Shown: piece after piece, positions 38,090-51,000 of the stretch
How positions within the stretch are numbered: position 1 is the stretch's first letter
How the letters are laid out: each line of letters starts with the position of its first letter
Origin: Physcomitrium patens
Lineage: Eukaryota; Streptophyta; Bryopsida; Funariales; Funariaceae
DNA length: 64,000 nucleotides
NCBI RefSeq assembly: GCF_000002425.4
Contig: NC_037257.1
Span: 9,427,524 to 9,491,523, forward strand
Direction of reading: 5' to 3'
The notes under the pieces: model-generated
Database searches by the model: none
What the model was told of the DNA's origin: nothing
Seen by the model: only the letters and a program-made list of their open reading frames with translations
Made by a program: the position numbers and the translations under genes

Positions 38090-39380
38090 TACTGGGAAAA
38101 CACGAGGTATCTAGCTATAGAGGGTTTAGCTTTGGCTTATATATGATGTCTTAGCTCCCAAAAATCCTTTTATTTGTAAAAAAGTTTAATATATAACAAA
38201 ATCCTTCAAAACGTTTTCTTTCCACAAAGGATATTTTTATCCTAAACTTTGAAAATTCATATCTCTTGATCCAATTGTTCAATTTATCTAAATTTTTATT
38301 TGACATAGATTCTATCCTTGAGCTTTACTACAAAAAAAATTATCCATAAATCTATAATCGACCTTCTAGCATCTTAGAAATCCTAACATGTACTCTAAAC
38401 CCTAATCTATAAGCATCCAAAAACTATTTTCCTCATATCTCAAAAATCCAGAATTGAAATGCCACAAAACTTATATCCAAAGTTTTATTACATAAATATA
38501 CAAATTTTTAGAAATTTTTAGCCAAAATCTTATCAAATTACACAAGATACAGTTCATAATACAACCACTAGTAATTCAGATTACTTGCTATCTTTAGATT
38601 TACAAGTGTTGACTTCAATCTCCAATATCTTCTTTATTAAAACTTGAAATCCATCAAATATTTTTGCCAAAAGTGTAGTTAAGAGATTGTTCTCTCCAAC
38701 CCTAGTTGTTGATCCTCTGTTGCTTTCTATAGGCGTGCATTATATCCAAAAAAATGACAATAGGTACAAAATCGACACCTCAACTTTGAGCACCTATATC
38801 TCCTTCATAAAAACTCCAAATGACTCAATATTTGTACCAAAATCATAGCCAAAATCCTAAACTTGCTGATCTTAGTCTTCAAAGCTCAAATGACCTTGAA
38901 AGACTAATCCTAATCTCTAATATGGCCTCAAGCAGTCTCCTTGAAGTCCATTGGTCATGATTTTTGACCAATAGAAATGGATATTTTCATCATCTATCTC
39001 CATTCATCTATATGGATGCCCTAAATTCTCTTTTTGCTATCAAGATTCCTCTCCAACTCTTTTCTTTATAAGATTTATACAATATATGTCCTAAACACCA
39101 TACAAAAGAAACAGAATAAGACTTTAAGGATCACCAATATCTAACAAAGGTGACTCTAAATATTTAAAGGTTACTACTAATAAAATAAACTTCAAAGTTA
39201 CTATCAAAAGAAAATAAATTTATATAAATTCTAATAGAAGCTCTTTTAAACTACCTCTTTTTGAGGTAGTAATCTATCCACATCTCATAACCAACAAAAA
39301 TCCACTAACATGGTTCTCACCATATTATCTAGTATGTTTTGTATTAAATATATAAATATATTATTTTTACATGGTGGCCA
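38090..39380. other. Non-coding segment separating RT and protease of B
   Basis: About 1.3 kb without coding signal interrupts the normal protease-RT continuity. Its texture resembles the other inserts (many short AAATCC/CTAAA words), but I could not match its ends to them. It is probably another insertion into B; boundaries are approximate. Confidence 0.35.
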
Positions 39381-39469
39381 AACCACAACACCACACCGTT
39401 CAATTCCTTTGGTTGTCTTTGCTACTACTGATGAGAGATTTGAAACCACTATATATATTGGTTGCTCAT

Positions 39470-39900
39470 GCTATAATTTTTTCTTCATAAAGGTTGTTTC
39501 TACAAATAAGTCTTTAGTTCTATATTTTCTTTTTTCTTTACTTGATGTGGAGGTGTAAAGAATTATCTTGAATCCACTATCTTTAAAAAAGATTGTCCTT
39601 GCTATCCATTGAACTTTATTATTTCCTATCTCTAGCCATGGCATTCCAAAGATATCATACTTTAGCTTTGTCACCTTGAATCTCTTTTTTAAGACATTGG
39701 TATTTATTAATCTTAAGGTTTCTTCTTTCCATGTCTCACTCAACACGTCCTCTTAGTCATTTCCAAGGTATATACTTCCTCTTTTGATTTCTTTGGTTTT
39801 AATTTGAAATCAATCGATAATTTTAATTGAGATGTAATTTTTTGTAGAACCACAATCTACAAGTACTCAACATGATTGTCTTCTTAGTAGTTCTATTAGA
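39470..39900 (-). pseudogene. Protease-region remnant of B
   Basis: Minus-strand frame 39746-39471 includes KYDIFGMPWLEIGN, matching the conserved ILG.PWL segment that follows the active site in gypsy proteases. The Asp-Ser-Gly active site expected just to the right (39750-39900) is not intact. Confidence 0.55.
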
Positions 39901-40106
39901 TACACCAGTTGATCCTTGTAATAGTTATCCAAGGCTATGCCATTTGTCTCTGAGAGATAGTAGCTACCCTCAGTACTACCTTTGACACCTTTATTGAAGA
40001 GCCTCATTTTTCTATTCTAACTTATTATTGGCTTAGTCAGTTTCAAGATTATAAACTTGCCTTGTCTTGTTGATACTTGCATTTTGACATTTTGAACAAC
40101 CTCCGA

Positions 40107-41439
40107 TGTTATATGACATGTTGTCTTATTTAAGAATGTACCGGGCACTTAGTTGTGGAGGTTGTATTTCACAAGTATCCAAAAAATCCTAATAAGTTTC
40201 ACCCATATGTAAAGAATATAATCCAAATTTCAATTCAAAAGTACTAAAAAAACACTCTTCTTAGTAGCCTTGTTATCTTATAAATAATCATACATAAATC
40301 CCAATTACCTTGTTACTTTCATATTTAAACAATTTAGATTTTTCTTATAAGCTCCAATCCTAATCAATGAGCTTTAATAAGTTGTAACATCTAATTTAAC
40401 TATCTACTTGATGTAAAATTTTGCATGCAATTGTCAATATAAGTCTTCTATATGCTCAAGAATTTTCAGTCCAATCCAACATACAAATTGTGAGAAAACC
40501 TCCAAAAATTGCACTGATGTCACTTGGCTGCCAACTTGAAAAGTGAAGCAAAAATCCTAGTAAAGATTTCTCTTACTTAAACCATTAACTTTAACTCAAA
40601 ATTGGTGTGCAGCTTGATCTTTAAGTCCTTCAATACCATGTCAAATTTCACCTTGATTCAACAAGTAGATCTCTAGATATCATAGAAATCCTACTCAATT
40701 CCAAACTACCAACTTCTGAAACCGTCTTGTGTTAAAAATCAGATATCTCAAAACCACACCATTAGATTATCACAAAATTTTGTATTTACTTTGCACATCC
40801 AATAATCCAAATAATATCAAATTTTGAATTATAGATGCTACACCAATTGCACAAACTAGCTAAAATTTCTAGCCCTAATTATATTATATAAAATCTAAAT
40901 CACCAATACTAACCTTGACTTTGAACAAAAAATTTCAAGTCTTCAAAAATCCTACAAAAATAATCCTTATGCTTTTGAAAAGATCTTCAAGCTAACTCTC
41001 AAATCCTAAACTTCGATGTTCAAATGAAATCCTAATTTATCCTAAGCAGTCATTTTAGTGACTAGAGGTCTGATTTCAATCTTGTCTCACAAATGGTCAA
41101 CCCTCGGGTATCAATATAATCTATTCTTATGATTTTTTAGCCCAATCCTGCCTTCAACTTGACCATAATATCAACCATATTAACCATTTACCTCTTCTAT
41201 CCTGATTTTAATAATTTATGGCCTTTCTAAGGTAATAAAAGAATTTCTATATCCTAGAAGGTAAAATTGCTAACTAACTTTTATCTAGTTGCTATTAAGA
41301 TAAGAAAATATGCTAAGAGGCTTTCATAAAAGCCTTATTAAAATATTTTGAATTCTTGTTGAACTAATATAATAGAATATTAATTTAAAAAGTTATTTTT
41401 AGTCATATTTTTACCATATAATTGTATCACAATATGACA
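40107..41439. mobile_element. 1.3-kb non-coding insert, second copy
   Basis: It begins TGTTATATGACATG, soon followed by CCGGGCACTTAG, and ends ACCATATAATTGTATCACA then ATATGACA, paralleling 32566-34078. It separates the protease and gag parts of B. Possible short flanking duplication CCGA/CCAA, differing by one transition. Confidence 0.55.
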
Positions 41440-41499
41440 CCAATTTGATGGCCAAGTTCTTGACAATAGAAACATAGTCCTTTTTGCACCAATATTTTT

Positions 41500-42190
41500 C
41501 ATCTTTTTTGTGTCAATGTTCTTTATAAGGCATCAATCTCCATTAGTATTGGTTGTTGTGCCATAATATTAGATAGCAGTATAAGACTTTGTATGATAGG
41601 TCATGCTCTACAATTTTTGAAATCTATAGCATTAACCCTCTTTATAATCCAAATCACCTCTTTGAATGTATGTCGATCCGTTAGTTCCACTTTTTGCTGG
41701 ACTCCAAGTTTCAAATCTTCTAGGAATGGATCCATCATCTCTGCCTCTAAAATATTGCCAATTTGGAGACATATGAACTTGAATTGAGTGACATATTCTT
41801 GCACCAACTTAACTTGTGTAAGATTTATGAATTGATTGCATGCTATCTTTTTTGCATTGGAAAGCCAAAATTGATTCTTAAACTTGGTCTCAAATTCCTC
41901 TCAATCACAAAATCCACCTTAAGCTCAATAGCTTTGAACTCGATGTTGCCACCAAATTGTTGCCGCATCTCTCAAATACCTGGCTGCATATATAATTCCT
42001 TCAGTGGTATTTTTCTTAGATAGTTAGAAGTATTGTCACATGTTCAAGAACTATTAACATATATCTTCTTATCTTCAAGTTCTAGAGTATGTTTTAGGCT
42101 TATTCAATTTCAACCTAGCAGATGTTGACTCTCTTATCTTCAAGGCTTCTATTTGCTCTTGCAAAGTAGCGATCTCGCCTAAGAGGTGTT
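41500..42190 (-). pseudogene. Gag remnant of B
   Basis: Frame 41807-41601 has VQEYVTQFKFICLQIGNI and DPFLEDLKLGVQQKVEL, the classic plant gypsy gag (retrotrans_gag) signature. The preceding part, toward 42190, is broken into other frames. Confidence 0.7.
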
Positions 42191-42418
42191 GTATTTGAGC
42201 CTCTATCTAGGATTGCTCTGCCATATCTCCTATACTATAATTTCTCTACTAGGCTCAACTATTATAATATCTTTTCACCTCTTAATCAACTTTTTAAGAG
42301 TAACTCATAGTAGCTTCAAAATAGTATCTTGAGTGACCATAAGAATTAACCTTGGATAATATGATGACTATTGACATACTACCAAAAATAAACAGTCTAA
42401 CACTCACTTTGATTTCAA

Positions 42419-42913
42419 TGAAATAAGACCTGATTATCTCAAAAATCTAAAATCCTTCTATTTTATAACAGTATAAAATATCATCACAAAATATGACAAA
42501 ACTAAAATAGAACAGAATGGAATTATATAGAATAGGACATGAAAGACAACCAAACAGATGGAAATAAAACAAAACATAACTGAACTAAAAGATGCAAAAT
42601 CAAATCTTACTAAAAAAAAAGGTCTAAAGCCATACTTGATCATATGCCTCAAAAGGCCATTGCCAGCCCTATTTATACCTTATCCTACCACCTTGGATTT
42701 TTTAAAATGTTCCTAGGTAGTCGACTCTATCTAAATAACCACCTTAAACTTCTTTTTAGAAGGTTCCTTGGTGAGCTCCACTTAAATAACTGTCCTAAAC
42801 TTTTTTAGAATGTTCCATAGTAGGTCCTACCTAGTCCACTAACCTAACCTCAATTCTAAAAACTTCCATGGTTCTAACTATCTATATAATTATCTTTTCT
42901 ATATCTTGTTACA
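42419..42913 (-). repeat. 5' LTR of element B
   Basis: 495 bp, the pair of 34691-35252. The length difference comes from small deletions. Confidence 0.88.
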
Positions 42914-42918
42914 ATAAT

Positions 42919-45900
42919 ACATCTCAAATATTATTCCAAAATTTGATTTACTCATTTTTTTTGTTTATCAGTTTAAAGATGGAAAACTAAAGATAATTTA
43001 ATGTCTACTTTTAGAATCTTAAAAAATATTCTCTAAAATCTTGATACAAACTAAGTTTTCTTATTTAATATAATATCTTTAGAGAATCTATGATAGCGAT
43101 AAATATTATCAAAGAAAAGCTTGGTTTTTTTTTCACGTGTAATAGTTTTTGTACATGGTATAAAATGTGCCATCTTGGTAAAATGATCTATTATCACAAA
43201 TACAAAATTATAAGAACTTAAGATTGAGAGATCCGTGATAAAATCTATAGTAACAAAAGACTATGGTTGTTTTGGAATGGATAATTGTTGGAGAAGTCAA
43301 TAAAATTGATGACAAGGAGTTTTTGACCTTGAACAAATATTACATGATTGGACAGAGTTTTTCATTGCCTTTGACATTTATAGCCACCAAAAATCTCTGG
43401 ATATAAGTTCTAAAGTCTTATTATATCCAAAATGTCTGGTCGCTAGAAATTCATGACTTGCTTGAAGAACATGTAAACGTGTTTTTCTTCTGGAATGTAT
43501 TCACATCCTTCAAAATAGAGTAGGTTGTTTTTGAATTCAAACTTGGAAGCATCATGAGAGTTAGAAGAAGGGTTCTTGATATCATGAATAAGTAGATTAG
43601 ATGACATACTTAATTAAATTTGCTTGATAAGGATTGAATCAATAGCCAATGTTGATTTTATTGCTCAAAGATGAAAGTACTCCGGCTTCAAGAGAATTAT
43701 TCTTTGTTGATCAAAAAATACATCTTCTTCTTTTAATATAAGATAAATACATCTAGAAAGGATGTCTAACAAATCTTGTTAATTTTTGGATCAATAAATT
43801 GTCTTCAAATCAAATCTTAATAAAACATGCTTCAATAAGTATGGCGACAATTCAAAACACGTGTTGACATAAAATATTTAAGATTCTTTTAATTGGTATA
43901 AATAATGAGTGAATTAGAAGCGCTTTTTAGATAATGGCACCATTACAAAAATAAATCCACAATTGCAAAAACTTCATTGTTATGAATCTTGTAGTTGATC
44001 TTGGTCGCTGAAAATTTTCTTGAATAAGAAGCTATTAGATGAAGTTTATCATCTATTCCTATTTGTGATAATATGACATCCAAAGCAAAATTTGATGTAT
44101 CTATTTCCATAAAAAATGGCTTAGAAAAGTCGACATGATACAAGATTGGTGCAGAAATAAAAGCTAACTTCAAAGCTTTAAATGTTGCTTCCACTTGTGG
44201 ATTCCATTGAAGTTTGTCTTTATAATTCAAACATATAAGTGGAGATGCAACTTGACAGAAGTTTTTGATGAAGATGCAGCAATAGTTGAAAAATTCCAAA
44301 AAAAATTAGACATCTCTTATTACTTTTGGGATCTTCCAATCTATAATAGTTTGAATTTTTTTAGAATCTATCATAAGTCCATCATTTGAAATGATGTAAT
44401 CTAAGAAGTCAATTTGAATAATATAGAATATAAATTTTTTTTCTATCTTAATATAGAATCCTCCATTTTTTAGTTTTATAATATATGACAAATATAAAGT
44501 TCATGTTCTTCTATATTCTTAAAATAGATTAAGATATCATGTAGGTAACAAATAACAAAGTCATCTAAAAATTCTCAAAAAACATCATTCATTAAATGTT
44601 GAAAAATTATTGATGCATTTATAAGTCCAAAAGGCATGACGTTATATTCCAAATGTCTATATTTTGTTCAAAAAGTAGTCTTTCATTTATCTCCTTCTTT
44701 GATGCATATCAAACTGTATGCTCTTTGTAGATCTATTTTTGTATAGATCTTAGTTTGATTCAATTGATTAAAAAGTCCAAATATCAAAGGTAATGGGTAC
44801 CTATTCTTGATGGTGATTTTATTGAGTTTTTAATAATCAACTCACATCCGCAATGATCCATTATTTTTCTTCACAATAAAAATTGGATCTCTTCTTGGAG
44901 ATTTGAAATGACATATGAAGTTCTTCGCCAAATTTTTCTAAATATACTCTTTGATTTTAGCTAATTCATTTTGTGATAAACTATAAATTGGTTCAAATAA
45001 TAGTTGAGCTTCTTCTTGAAAGTTAATTGAATAGTCATAGGAACGATTTTTTGGTAGAATATCTACATTTTTTTTTTTTTTTAAATAAATCTTGAAAATC
45101 TTCATATTAGCTTGGAATGCCACTTGAAGTCTTTCCACCATTGGAAACAAGTACATCATAAATGACACAAGGTAATCCTTCTTTTGTAGCATGCAAGAAA
45201 GCTCTTGTATCTACAAATAGAAGTTTAATTATACTAGACTTATAACTTTTTACTTTATCAACTATACTCTCAATCATACTTTTAGAAAATTCAAGACTAT
45301 GAGAGATTCAATCTATTTTTGGATTATATATTTTTAGCCATGATAAACCTAAAATGATTAGATTAAAGAAAGATCTATTGATATTAAATATTATAAGGCT
45401 ACTATGACCATTAGTTTTTACGTTTATAAGAAAAGTTTCATGAGTAATATTTCTTGAAGATAATAGATGACCATCTATGACTCCTATATTAATAGTTTAG
45501 TTTTCTTCACTAAAGGTATGCTATGTCTTTTAGATAATTATTCATCAAAGAAACACGTTGAGACTATTGAATCTAATAAAATAGAGACTTTGTGATATTT
45601 AGATTCTAAAATAACATTTATTGTAAAACAAAGAGATGATTTTGATAAAAGAATAGGACCTTCACTAAATATTGTACAATGTTCTAGCTACACAGTCCCT
45701 ACTATAGTTTAACAAACTTATTTTTTGACATACTATCTTCTTTGATAAGTATACTCCTTATTTTAAGATTGCATTGCTTTGCTTTAATTTTCATATTCTC
45801 TTTTTTAAATGTATATATTGAAAAGATATTAGCATTGTCATTAAATTATAATAGTGTTGAAGTACACTTGTGCACCTCTTAGATCAAAATTCAAAAAGTT

Positions 45901-46808
45901 GATTGTCACACTTCACAGCAAAGTCAATTGTTTGACCTAATGTTTGAAGATTAGATAAGTTGAGTATCAATTTTTCTACCTTATAGTATAATCTATAGAA
46001 AAGTTGGCTATCAAGTGCAACATCATTTTACTTGATATCAATTGTAAGTTATCAAAACTGTGAAGCATATAACATTACCAATCAATTGTCTTGTTGTAAA
46101 ATATGGATCTTATTAATTGCAATACAAATTGCAACATGTTCTCCATACATAGATCAAAACTCTGCCAAAAAAGCTTCTAGATTATCCAATATTGAAGCTT
46201 GTAATTCTAAAAAAGATAAAAATCATGATAATATTGAATTTGAAAAAAATATATCAATGAATCTAACTTGTGATCTTGGATTGGATAGCTTTGGAATTGA
46301 AGTTCAATCACAAGTTGTACTTGATTAATAAATCTTCAAAACGTGCATCTTATGCCATCAAACTTCTTGGGCAATGCAATCTTTTAGTTCTCTAATACTG
46401 AAAGAATATTCTATTATACGAAAAGAAATATGATTTGATGCAGATGTTGAAGCAACTCCAATCATCTCTATATCTTTAGTCCCTACTATTCTTATTGTTT
46501 TTTATGTTGGTAAATTGAATTGATGTATTGCAAGCATTAATTCCTTTAATTTCTTTTGTATTTGGGCGATTACACTCTTCATTTCAAGAAGCTGTACCAT
46601 GATAACATCCAAAGAAAGGAAGATGTCTAATATTGCTAAAGACAAATAAAAGAAAAGCCTTAAAAAAAAAATGCTAAAGACAACATTAGTTTAGAAGAAG
46701 GTAATTTACAACTCCTAATACACTTAAGTCTTATTAAAAGAAAGGAGTGATCCACTTTTAATCAAGAAAGGACAAAGCTCTGATATTGTAAGTGTATTCT
46801 TGTCAATC
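42919..46808 (-). pseudogene. Integrase-to-gag remnant of C
   Basis: The continuation of C right of B contains integrase, RNase H (frame 44299-43943 with VDFSKPFFMEIDTSNFAL and YSRKFSATKINYKIH), RT (44491-44306), protease (about 45550-45300) and gag (about 46600-45900). The order matches element A. Many stops and frameshifts, and an AT-rich drift relative to A, show it is long dead. Confidence 0.75.
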
Positions 46809-47335
46809 TATCAAGGATAAAAATTTAATGAAAGTAAATAATTAAATGACACTTTCTCAAAGAAATATGAAAAAATAAAAATAAAAAAGTATGTATATTA
46901 AAAAAAATTAAAATGACTATTTTTAAAAGACAAAGAAATTAGAGACTCTTAAAACTAGATTAAAAACAAAAAAAAATTGATAAGAATGAAAAAGACGTCA
47001 CTCTTATCTTTACATATACTATCTATCTAAGATCTATATGGCAATGTTCTATAGGACCTCCAAAAACGTGTTGACTTTGCATGATACATATTTTAACTTG
47101 CAAATCAAGTTTTTTATATAGATGCCAGATAATTAGCTTATTTTACAAGCTACCAAGATATATAATATGTGATTAGCTTGTTGACGAAGTTTCTAACCTA
47201 CTAACAAACTATAAATATATGTGAAGTCAAAACAATGTCTATATAATAAGGTATTATAAAATTAATCTATTTTTATCTACTTCTATCTATTTATATTATT
47301 TAAATAAGAATTATAATAAATATATATCTATGATA
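46809..47335 (-). repeat. 5' LTR of element C
   Basis: 527 bp, the pair of 31347-31895, plus-strand ends TATCAAGG...ATGATA, both one transition away from TGTCAAGG...ATGACA. Confidence 0.8.
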
Positions 47336-50030
47336 TGAACAAGAAGATCAGAGGACTTACTTGATTGAATTTGCTTGACAAAAGTTGAATTAGTAGTCAA
47401 TGTTGATTTTATTGCTTATAGATGAAAATGCTTTGGCTTCAAGAGGATTGTTCTTTGTTGATTAAAAGTTGTCTCTCTTTCTTTTGACATAAAATAAAAA
47501 TATCTAAAAATGATATCTAAAAAATCTTATTATTTTTTAAATTTATAAATAGCCTTAAAATCAAATTTTAATAAAGACATACTCCGATGTATTTGACAAC
47601 AATTTAAAATATATACTAATATGAAGTACTTGAGATTCTTGTAATTTGTATATATGGTGACTAAATTAAAATCACTTTCTAGATAATGATATTATACTTA
47701 AAATGAATCCACAATTACAAGAAGCTCTTTATTATGGATCTCATAGTTAATGGTGGCTATTGAAAATTTCTTATAATAAAAAGCTATTAGATGGATCTTC
47801 TCATCTGCTCTCATTCGTAACAAAATGGCATCTATAGTAAAGTCTGATGCATTTTTTTTCATAAAAAACACCTTTGAAAAGTTGACATGATAGAAGATTG
47901 ATATAAAAATAAATGTTGTGTTTAAGCCTTTAAAAGTTACTTCAATTTCTTTGCTCTATTTAAGTTTGTCTTTACATGTCAAATGTATAAGAAGGACCGC
48001 AACTTGAAAAAAAATCTTAATTAAGATCCAATAATAATTGAAAAATCCCAAAAAATATTACACATCTTTGACTATTTTTGGGATCTTCCAATCTTTGATA
48101 ATTTGGACCTTCTTAATATCCATTATAAGACCATCGTAGAAAATAATGTATCCTAAGAAGTCAACTTGAGTAATATAAAATACACACTTTTTTACATTGG
48201 TGTATAGTCTTATATCTCTTAGTTTTTATAATACACAACAAATATGAAGTTCATGTTCTTTTGTATACTTAAAACAAATCAAAATATCATCTAAATAACA
48301 GAAAATAAAATTATCAAGAAATTCACAAAAATAACATTCATTAGATGTTGAAAAGTAGTTGATATATTCATGAGTCATAAAGGTATGAAATTATATTCAA
48401 AATGCTTGTATCTGGAGATTTAAATATATTAAAAATTACTAAAATATTATGACTACTATTTGATACTTCTATAAAAATAGATTAATATATAAAATTTTCA
48501 AAAGGCAATAAATGACTATCTATTATTTTTACATGCATAAATTTGATTTTATTAATTAAGGATATATCTTATTTTTTGACAAAGTCTTCATTTATAAAAG
48601 AGGTTGAGGTTCTTGAATCCAACAAGACTAAGACTTTGTGATATTTTGGTCTTAAAAAAACTTCTATTTTAAAATAAGGTGGCGGATTTGATGAGTGAAT
48701 AGGAACTTTACTAGATGTTGTATATGATTCTAAGTACATAATTCCTATTATAGTTGAAAAGACTTATTTTTCAACACATTGTCTTCATTGCCAACTATGC
48801 TCCTCATTTTGTGATTGTATTGCTTCTTTAAACAATATTGAGCAATATGCTTGGATTTTCTACAATATATGTAGAAATCTTCTTGACAATAATAAATTTT
48901 TTTTTATTCAATAATTATTTATAAAGGTATCATATGATTTTGTATTGGTTTCAGACTTAATGAATAAGTTTTTGAAAGCATAGGAGCTAACGTTATTACT
49001 TGACTTATTTCTCTCTAGCCAAATCTGTGTTCTAAACCTCTTTTAAATAATCAATTGTTATATGAAATAACTTGAGCAATAAATTGTTTCAAATATTCTT
49101 ATTTTGATATTATCAATAATAAATCTTTGATGTCCTTTAACTCATATCAAAATTGATTGATAAGAACTTTGTCATTCGAATCCACATTATAAGTGAGGTT
49201 TTAGAATTCAATAGTATATATAGTAGCTGATTGTGATTCTTATTGTAAAGGTAAGAGCTTGGTCTCTACTTTTCTTTTTTATCACTTTTTTTGAATGTAG
49301 CCGTAAATGCTTTTAGGAATGAATTCAAATCATAAAAGAGTCATGAATCTCTTTCTATCAAAGGTACAAACTAAGAGAGAGCACTTCAAAATAGAAATGT
49401 GTATTAAAATTCATCTTGAGTAAATCCATTAAGATATTGGAAAGGATGCAACCTTAGGTAGAGCTTGGCTTGTTGCAAAAATCCTCAAAATTTAGATCTT
49501 GTTTTATCAATCTTCTTAGGCATACTAATTCCTATTCCCATTATACTTATAGAAGCAAAACTTCTTAGATTTGGTTGTAAGATTGATCTACTTGCTTCTT
49601 TCAATTGTACAACTTCTTGATGCAAACTGTGAACTTCTTCTATAGGCATTGGATTAGTGTTTTCTTAGTTGGCATTGGTGATATGTGAAATTTCCATCCT
49701 AAGAGTGTTAACAAATTCGAGAAGATCTACAATAGTTGCAAATCTATTCTCACTTTTAGCAAGTATAAAATTTATAATTTTTCCTTCTATTTCAAACAAC
49801 TTGAAAAATCTACAAATCAAATTAGAAGAGGATAATTTGTAACTTCTAATGTTAAATGAAAATTTTCACAAAGAAGAATAATTTGCTTTCTTAAAGAAAA
49901 AAATCAATGTTAGAAAATTAAACAATTTTTTTAAAGGTGGATATTCTGCAACCTTCAAAATACAACAATAGAAGTGGAGTAATCTACTTACTTCTAAGAT
50001 AAAAATAATGAATTAGGACACTCATTAAAT
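47336..50030 (-). pseudogene. RNase H, RT, protease and gag remnant of E/D
   Basis: This block resumes E/D pol at the point corresponding to about 52915 of A and extends to gag. RT/RNase H words such as AATCCCAAAAAATATTA and the YIIS-type region near 48120-48200 align with A at the DNA level. All frames are heavily interrupted. Confidence 0.6.
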
Positions 50031-50398
50031 TATCAAAGACATGAACCTCAAAGAACTAAAATAACAATACACTCTTATGTCACTCAAAAAGACTAAAAAA
50101 ATCACTCAAAGATGATATAGTATTAAACTAAAATGACTATTGCCAAAGGTAAGAAGACTAGGAAGTCTTGAAACAAGACTAAGGACTAAAAAGGCATTGA
50201 CAAGAGTAAAGAAGACTTCATTCTTGCCTCCATATATATTTTTAAGTAAAAGCTATATGGTAATATCATATAGGACCTCCAAAACATATTAACTTTATAA
50301 GACATGTATCTTAACTTACAAGGTAAGTTTTTTATATGTGCGCCATATAATTAACTTGTTTTGCAAGCTATTAATACATGGTTAAATTGTTGATCAAG
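50031..50398 (-). repeat. 5' LTR of E/D, left piece
   Basis: It begins TATCAAAGACATGAACCTC, matching the E/D 3' LTR at 28812, and breaks off at 50398 where element A starts. The missing remainder is at 56904-57061. Confidence 0.75.
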
Positions 50399-50959
50399 TA
50401 TCAAGGACAAGAACTCGATGAAAAAATAATTCAGACAAGTGAGCCTTCACTCAAAGAAAGGTAACAAAATATAAATAAACAAGTATGTATATTGAAAGAG
50501 AAACTGGAATGGCTATTGCCAAAAGACAAGAAAACTAGAGACCCTTGAAACTAGACTGGAAGCAAGAAAGGAGTTGACGAGAGTGAAGAAGCCTTCATTC
50601 TTGTCTCTATATATACTATCTAACTAGAGGCTACGTGGCGACATTCTATAGGACCTCCAATATGTGTTGACTTTATAGGGCACATGCCTTGACTTACAAG
50701 GCAAGTTTTTCTACGTGTGGACCACATAGTTAGCTTGATCTTCAAGCTAACAATATGTGTGGTACATGGCCAACTTGTTGACCACGTTTCTAATCCAAAA
50801 AGTCAATTAAAGACACCTATGAAGTCAAAGCAGCGTCTAGGAAGTTTTTAGGAAGCTTCTATATTAAATATTATAGAATTAACTTACTTTTACCTACTTT
50901 TACTTACTTCTACTTATTTCTATATGTAATTATTAGCTTACATGATTATGGCCATGACA
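50399..50959 (-). repeat. 3' LTR of element A
   Basis: 561 bp, plus-strand TATCAAGG to ATGACA. It contains a plausible promoter word, TATATATAGAGA, on the minus strand. Confidence 0.92.
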
Positions 50960-51000
50960 TTACCCCCCCTTCTAGGGACGAGTTCCACGAGGAGCAGTCA

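Larger units (their letters stand above)
34691..42913 (-). mobile_element. Gypsy element B (distinct lineage), complete with LTRs and TSD
   Basis: An 8.2-kb element with LTRs 34691-35252 (3') and 42419-42913 (5'), both running TGAAATAAGACC to CTTGTTACA on the plus strand. A perfect 5-bp target duplication ATAAT flanks it (34686-34690, 42914-42918). The two flanks join into continuous integrase sequence of C. A primer site, TGAAATCAAAGTGAG at 42417-42403, resembles the initiator-Met-tRNA type (TGGTATCAGAGC). A purine tract lies at 35253-35268. From right to left it carries gag, protease, RT, RNase H and integrase remnants, all disrupted. Two non-coding inserts enlarge it. Its LTRs and gag differ from those of A, C and E/D. 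Confidence 0.88.
31347..47335 (-). mobile_element. Chromovirus C, inserted in pol of E/D and itself split
   Basis: The LTRs are 31347-31895 (3') and 46809-47335 (5'). The body is minus-strand Ty3/gypsy in the order, from right to left, gag, protease, RT, RNase H, integrase, chromodomain, extra ORF. It is broken by element B at 34691-42913 and by a 1.5-kb insert at 32566-34078. A primer-binding-like CAATATCAGAGC lies at 46788-46777, and a purine tract lies next to the 3' LTR at 31896-31910. Flanks CAAAT (left) and TGAAC (right) differ only by transitions, consistent with a decayed duplication. Coding capacity is lost. Confidence 0.8.
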
